This document shows, piece after piece, positions 6,801 through 9,465 of a stretch of 9,465 nt of DNA. The stretch's first letter is position 1, and the number at the start of each line of letters is the position of its first letter. The notes beneath the pieces are model-generated. The model was not told the DNA's origin. It worked only from the letters and a program-made list of their open reading frames with translations, and did no database searches. Location: contig JAOAPP010000654.1 of NCBI GenBank assembly GCA_025462985.1, positions 1 through 9,465 on the forward strand, in the 5' to 3' direction. A program made the translations under genes and the position numbers. Origin of the DNA: Bryobacterales bacterium (GTDB lineage: Bacteria; Acidobacteriota; Terriglobia; Bryobacterales; Bryobacteraceae).

Positions 6801-7386
6801 CAGTTCTCCCGCCATTCAACCCGAAGTTACTGGACATCTGGTCGAGTGAACCTGACCGCTGCGTCTGCCCGCCCGGCGCCTCCGTCGTTCCCGCCACCGC
6901 GAACACGAAGTTCAACGGATTGCGTGTGCTGTTCGGGAGCGCGCTGATCAATCTGCTGTCCAGCGATACGGACGTATTCGCCGTCTCGGTGTCGACCAGC
7001 ACCGAAGTGCCCGTCACTTCCACCTTCTGCTGCGTGTTCCCGAGCTCCAGCGGAATGTTGACCGACGCAGCCAGCTGCGCCTGCAGGATGAGATTGGACT
7101 TCACGTAGGTTTTGAAGCCCTGCGCGGTCACGGTAATCTCGTATGTGCCCGGATTGAGATTGTTGAACTGGTAAGTGCCGCCTTCCGAGCTTGTCGCCTC
7201 GGAAACAGCATTGTTGCCTATGTTTCTTAACTGCACAGAAGCGCCCGAGACAGCGGCTCCGCTAGGGTCCGCAACCGTACCCGTTATGGATGACGTAAAA
7301 GTCTGGCCTAAGCACATCGTAGCCAGAGCAATGACTATAACAAACGCGAAAATGCGTTCCGCCCTTAGATATTGAGACAACGACAT
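3871..7386 (-). CDS. TonB-dependent outer-membrane receptor, Oar-like, with carboxypeptidase-regulatory-like domain
   Basis: This is an outer-membrane beta-barrel transporter of 1171 residues, of the very large Oar-like class abundant in acidobacteria. A signal peptide covers about residues 1-28 (hydrophobic 12-24, cut probably after CLGQ). A CarboxypepD_reg-like beta-sandwich follows at about 33-115 (SSITGTVADPSGA, then YQFNNLNPGTYEITV). A plug domain occupies about 120-250 with LNGGRTGDETILIDG (190-204). The barrel fills the rest and ends in LQF, the usual aromatic C-terminus for outer-membrane insertion. Three cysteine pairs (one CFFC and two C-x7-C) lie in probable loops. The ATG at 7386 is preferred because GAGGAGGG stands just before it and a signal peptide follows directly; an upstream TTG/ATG at 7419/7416 overlaps the previous gene. 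No SusD-like partner is encoded here, so the substrate cannot be guessed. It is the last gene of an operon and is followed by a strong hairpin. Confidence 0.93.
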   Translation of the reverse strand: MSLSQYLRAERIFAFVIVIALATMCLGQTFTSSITGTVADPSGAAVSGASVQLRNIGNNAVSEATSSEGGTYQFNNLNPGTYEITVTAQGFKTYVKSNLILQAQLAASVNIPLELGNTQQKVEVTGTSVLVDTETANTSVSLDSRLISALPNSTRNPLNFVFAVAGTTEAPGGQTQRSGSLDQMSSNFGLNGGRTGDETILIDGAPSQAVDWGGLMVSPLQDSVQEQQILQNTYDAQYERGGAGIVTLVTKGGTNSFHGEIYDYLQNSALNANSWSNNKYGLAKGPFKQNQFGGNVGGPILKRANLFFFGGYEGLRQPNTQSSGLLTVPTAAERAGDFSSTLNPDGTPDLIYNPFTTTQTGSGSFTRQPFAGNVIPSQFINPVGQKIVSLYPEPNRTGFGPNNLNNYYAQGGGNTLNDKMDARVDWEQSAQHRMFVRWSDRFRQDITVPCFFCNGADQGNNQSNNGFQVVLNDTVTPSSSWVVNTYVSYSRWQEEHIAQGYGVADAATIGLSPALFQAPILPTISDNDGRYTGLGNSSFQKYVRYSDTIQMNLTKNFSKHTLRFGGNFDNMQINSVTESVGSFSFSSALTSCDPSDTGVCGASNLGSVSSGNAIASMLLGTGSGGGQGINIDPAMTLHSFGLYAQDQWRINSRLTFNFGLRWENQRPATERFNRLMFFDTNATNPISAAIGTPLKGEFQYAGVNGNNRYAWQPNNKDFAPRAGIAWKITDRLVARVGAGIFYLPPSAMISFDGSGQFYGFSSTTSYNATDNNGYTPLNLVSNPFPFGISQPQGSSQGGLSAVGNGLSQIWPKGSHPTPYSEDWSFNLQYQIGPRSVLQVGYSGNRGRKLLYGNPNLNADQLGTQYLGLGDQLNSLVNNPFYGVLDPSTSLGSQQQIPQNQLLRPYPQYTDLTWTRSLPGARSSFNALNVKYNYSFSSGLSLLATYQWSKALDNGPEDYFGWATGNTWRDAYNTKLDYNISTHDVPQSFTTALVYELPYGRGKHWGNSAPAVVKEVLGNWQVSTVVRLTSGLPIGPVVANPNNPLSQYGFPGSQLPNMVLGQSISPSNRNADNWVNAAAFSTAIGTYSLGNAPQRMSQLRERASRNVDLSVAKNFGGERFQAWLRGEFLNTFNYAQYNNFCLDLTQSSCQFGAATGTENQPRTVQLSLKLQF

Positions 7387-7390
7387 AGTT

Positions 7391-7398
7391 CCCTCCTC
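7391..7398 (-). promoter_or_regulatory. Strong ribosome binding site of the receptor gene
   Basis: On the minus strand GAGGAGGG stands 4 nt before the ATG at 7386. It lies in the 29-nt gap after the TPR gene's stop. It decides the receptor start in favour of 7386 and suggests that the third operon gene is translated independently and strongly. Confidence 0.8.
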
Positions 7399-7415
7399 GA
7401 ATGACCCCTGGTACA

Positions 7416-9194
7416 TCAAAACTCTCGTCTTTCGGCCAGACCCGCCTGCGGACCCGCTGAATAGAATCGCGCTTGCGCCAGCTCCGATTGCAACTCCGGA
7501 AGCGAACCGGCGGCCGCCATGCCCTTCTTTAGAAACTCTTCCGCCGTGGCATACTCTTCCGCTTCAAGCAAGGCGCGCCCGCCTTCGGCAAGAAGCTCCC
7601 CGCTCGGCTTCAGATTGAGAATCGTGCGGCACACCTCACGCGCCTGTTGCCGCTTGCCATCCTCTAGCAGCAGTTCCAGGTATTTCACCTGCGCCTCGAC
7701 GTTATCCGGTTGAGCTGCCACTGTTCTTTCAACGCCTGTTCGATAACGCGCTTGCTGCTCGCCCGGCGGAAGGCTCAGAAACTCCACAAGGCCGCCGCCA
7801 TGCAACGGATTTCCTGCTCGCACGTCCAGCTTTCGATACCTTGCAAATACACCGGCTGCCGCAGAGGTTTGCCCCGCCTTGGTAAGCGCACGCCCCAGAT
7901 GCAACAGCACCGATGCATCCTGTGGCGCAATGTCCGCAGCCTTCTGCAGAACCGGAAGCGCAGCGTCCGGATGGTTGGCCGCCAGATAAGCTTCGCCTAA
8001 TCGGTCCAGAATTCTCGGGTTGTGCGGTTCCTGTTTGGCCGCCGCCGCGAAGTCGCGCAGTGCGGCATCATTATTTCCCTGCCGGTGGGAAAGCAGCCCT
8101 CGGGCAACATACGCTGCGGAGAGTGTTGGTTTCAACTTAATCGCACGTGTTAACTCTTCCGCGGCTTGGGCCGGCTCGCTGGCGCTAAGCGCCGTGCCGA
8201 GCTCGTAATGCCCGACGGCATCTGTCGGATGCTTTTGGGTGAATGCAGCCAGATCCTGCAGCGCGGACTCAGGACTCTTGCCAATGGCAGCCGCAGCGAA
8301 CGCACGCTCCCGAACCGCGGCGTCGTCCGCGGGTTTCAAGCTCAGATACTTGTCCCAGGCCGCTATTGAGTCTTCGAAGTATCCCAGTCGGGCCGCACTT
8401 TGCGCGAGCAAGAGCTGAATGTCGGCTCGCTCAGGGGCGATTCTGGCTCCGCGTACCAGTAGAGCCATCGCTTCAATCCCTTTGTCCTGCTGTAGGTTCA
8501 CCACCGCCAGATCATAAAGTACGTCGGCATTCCCCGGTTGTAACTCCAGCGCGTGTTCAAGCGCCTGCTGAGCCTGCTCTGCGTGTTTCGCCTTTGAAGC
8601 CGCAAGCCCGAGCGCGTAAACCGCATCGAAATCGTCCGGCTTCGCAGCTTGGACGCGCCGAAAATGATCCTCCGCCTCTCCGTAGCGCCGGACGGAAGAC
8701 AATGCCATTCCGAACAAAAGATCTACATCTACACCGTCGCGATCTGCACGCGAAAGGTGTTCTAGATACGTGAGGGCTTCGACGCCTCGTTTCCGGTCTA
8801 CCGCAAGTCTTGCCAGCTGAACGTTGGCGTTCTTATCAGAGGGATGAACCGCCACCGTCCGCAGAAACATCTGCCGTGCCGCTTCTACATGCCCTGCCGC
8901 AAGAAGATGATTTCCGTAATTGTTCAGCAGCGTCGGTTCACTGGGATCGATCGCCAAAGCGCGTTTGTATGCGCTCTCGGCTTCGTCGAACTTCTTCTCC
9001 TGATCGAGCACAACGCCCAGCACCGCCAACGCCGCCGGATTCCCCGGCCGTGTCTTCAGCTCTGCTTGCAATTGCTGCTCAGCCGAATGAAGGTCGCCCT
9101 GCTGCATGGCCGCGATCGCTGCGGCCACCGCATCGTTCTGCGCGTGCAGCAGCACCGCACCAAGTATCAGAAGCGGAAGGGGAATCCGTAGCAT
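7416..9194 (-). CDS. Secreted tetratricopeptide-repeat protein
   Basis: This 592-residue protein consists almost wholly of TPR units, helical hairpins used for protein-protein contacts. A short signal peptide is visible (about 1-19, hydrophobic LPLLILGAVLLHA, cut near AQ-ND), so it should act in the periplasm or be anchored by partners. I count about 13 units of 32-35 residues from 20 to about 455, a non-TPR spacer of about 35 residues (HGGGLVEFLSLPPGEQQ and on), then two more units. The final unit stops within its second helix (AGLAERREF), so the array looks cut short at the C-terminus. The ATG at 9194 lies 2 nt after the TAA of the propeller gene, and the stop is 29 nt before the receptor start. 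Tight co-transcription suggests one envelope module. No catalytic motif was seen. Confidence 0.92.
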   Translation of the reverse strand: MLRIPLPLLILGAVLLHAQNDAVAAAIAAMQQGDLHSAEQQLQAELKTRPGNPAALAVLGVVLDQEKKFDEAESAYKRALAIDPSEPTLLNNYGNHLLAAGHVEAARQMFLRTVAVHPSDKNANVQLARLAVDRKRGVEALTYLEHLSRADRDGVDVDLLFGMALSSVRRYGEAEDHFRRVQAAKPDDFDAVYALGLAASKAKHAEQAQQALEHALELQPGNADVLYDLAVVNLQQDKGIEAMALLVRGARIAPERADIQLLLAQSAARLGYFEDSIAAWDKYLSLKPADDAAVRERAFAAAAIGKSPESALQDLAAFTQKHPTDAVGHYELGTALSASEPAQAAEELTRAIKLKPTLSAAYVARGLLSHRQGNNDAALRDFAAAAKQEPHNPRILDRLGEAYLAANHPDAALPVLQKAADIAPQDASVLLHLGRALTKAGQTSAAAGVFARYRKLDVRAGNPLHGGGLVEFLSLPPGEQQARYRTGVERTVAAQPDNVEAQVKYLELLLEDGKRQQAREVCRTILNLKPSGELLAEGGRALLEAEEYATAEEFLKKGMAAAGSLPELQSELAQARFYSAGPQAGLAERREF

Positions 9195-9196
9195 AG

Positions 9197-9465
9197 TTAC
9201 TTCGCCGAAAAAGCGTAAACCGTGTTGTCCCAGGTGATCGCAAAGACCGTGCCATTTGCCACGGAGATGCCGCTGAAGTGCGAGAACCCGGGAATCGCGC
9301 TGCCACTGGAAAACAGTGTCTTTCCCGTAGTTGCATCCAGCGCATATACAACTGCATGCCCACGCGGATGTTCGGCGCGAAAACTGGATGCCAGCAGTCT
9401 CGCGTTCGCATCATTCTGGTCGGTGTTGTCACCATCCGAAAGAGCGAAGACAACATCGTTCACCA
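9197..9465 (-). CDS. PQQ-like beta-propeller protein, C-terminal part (5' end outside window)
   Basis: Only the last 89 residues are present; the frame stays open to the window edge. They contain two propeller-blade-like repeats of the PQQ_2/BamB type: AVVYALDATTGKTLF, and later GTVFAITWDNTVYAFSAK at the C-terminus. The pattern of an Ala-Leu-Asp-Ala-x-x-Gly-Lys turn is typical. Such domains may bind PQQ in dehydrogenases or act as scaffolds as in BamB; this fragment cannot decide. Before the blades lies an Asp/Asn-rich segment (DGDNTDQNDAN) that could bind calcium, though this is a guess. It is the first gene seen of the operon with the TPR protein and the receptor. An in-frame GTG at 9461-9463 is unlikely to be the real start, since one or two blades alone do not make a propeller. 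Confidence 0.8.
   Translation of the reverse strand, partial: VNDVVFALSDGDNTDQNDANARLLASSFRAEHPRGHAVVYALDATTGKTLFSSGSAIPGFSHFSGISVANGTVFAITWDNTVYAFSAK

Noticed and set aside
7305..7325. Possible lipoprotein cysteine (C25) in the receptor signal peptide
   Set aside because: The residues before it (ATM-C) do not fit a lipobox, because Met stands at -1.
7384..7419. Receptor start at TTG 7419 or ATG 7416, overlapping the TPR stop
   Set aside because: The strong GAGGAGGG site and a proper signal peptide favour the ATG at 7386.
8243..8773. Open frame of 176 codons on the plus strand opposite the TPR gene
   Set aside because: Arg/Pro-rich composition typical of the complement of a GC-rich gene; no motif or ribosome site.

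Overview
The window looks like chromosomal DNA of an acidobacterium, probably of the Solibacter/Bryobacter type. This rests on the very large Oar-like TonB-dependent receptor with an N-terminal carboxypeptidase-regulatory-like domain, its operon with TPR and beta-propeller proteins, and a CpxA-like kinase with an HELSSP-type H-box. The assignment is by recognition of family style, not by a database search. No tRNA, rRNA, CRISPR array, insertion sequence or phage gene was seen.

Layout. Bases 3-458 (minus) encode a complete guanine-deaminase-type nucleoside deaminase. Bases 459-715 lie between divergent genes. They hold a long imperfect inverted repeat with a G-rich loop and a cluster of GTAAA half-sites. 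Bases 716-3006 (plus) encode a canonical OmpR-family response regulator and a CpxA-like histidine kinase, overlapping by 4 nt (GTGA). Convergent to the kinase, bases 2960-3757 (minus) encode a second OmpR-family regulator whose receiver has lost most of its phosphorylation pocket. The 3' ends of kinase and regulator overlap by 47 bp. Bases 3758-3870 hold a second GTAAA cluster and a perfect 12-bp terminator hairpin. Bases 3871-9465 (minus) are one operon read right to left: a beta-propeller protein (only its end is present), a secreted TPR protein, and the TonB-dependent receptor.

The most interesting point is regulatory. The two regulators share an almost identical DNA-recognition region (RSIDVHIS). 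Both genes are preceded by GTAAA-N6-GTAAA tandem sites, the pattern known for CpxR boxes in enterobacteria. Each has a second, weaker tandem site exactly 32 bp away, in the same arrangement. This suggests that a canonical CpxRA-like pair and a phosphorylation-degenerate paralogue act on the same operators, giving auto- and cross-regulation. The link is inferred from sequence; no binding is shown.

The operon to the right is probably an envelope module in which the receptor takes up an unknown substrate. The TPR and propeller proteins are likely periplasmic partners. The substrate cannot be told from the sequence.
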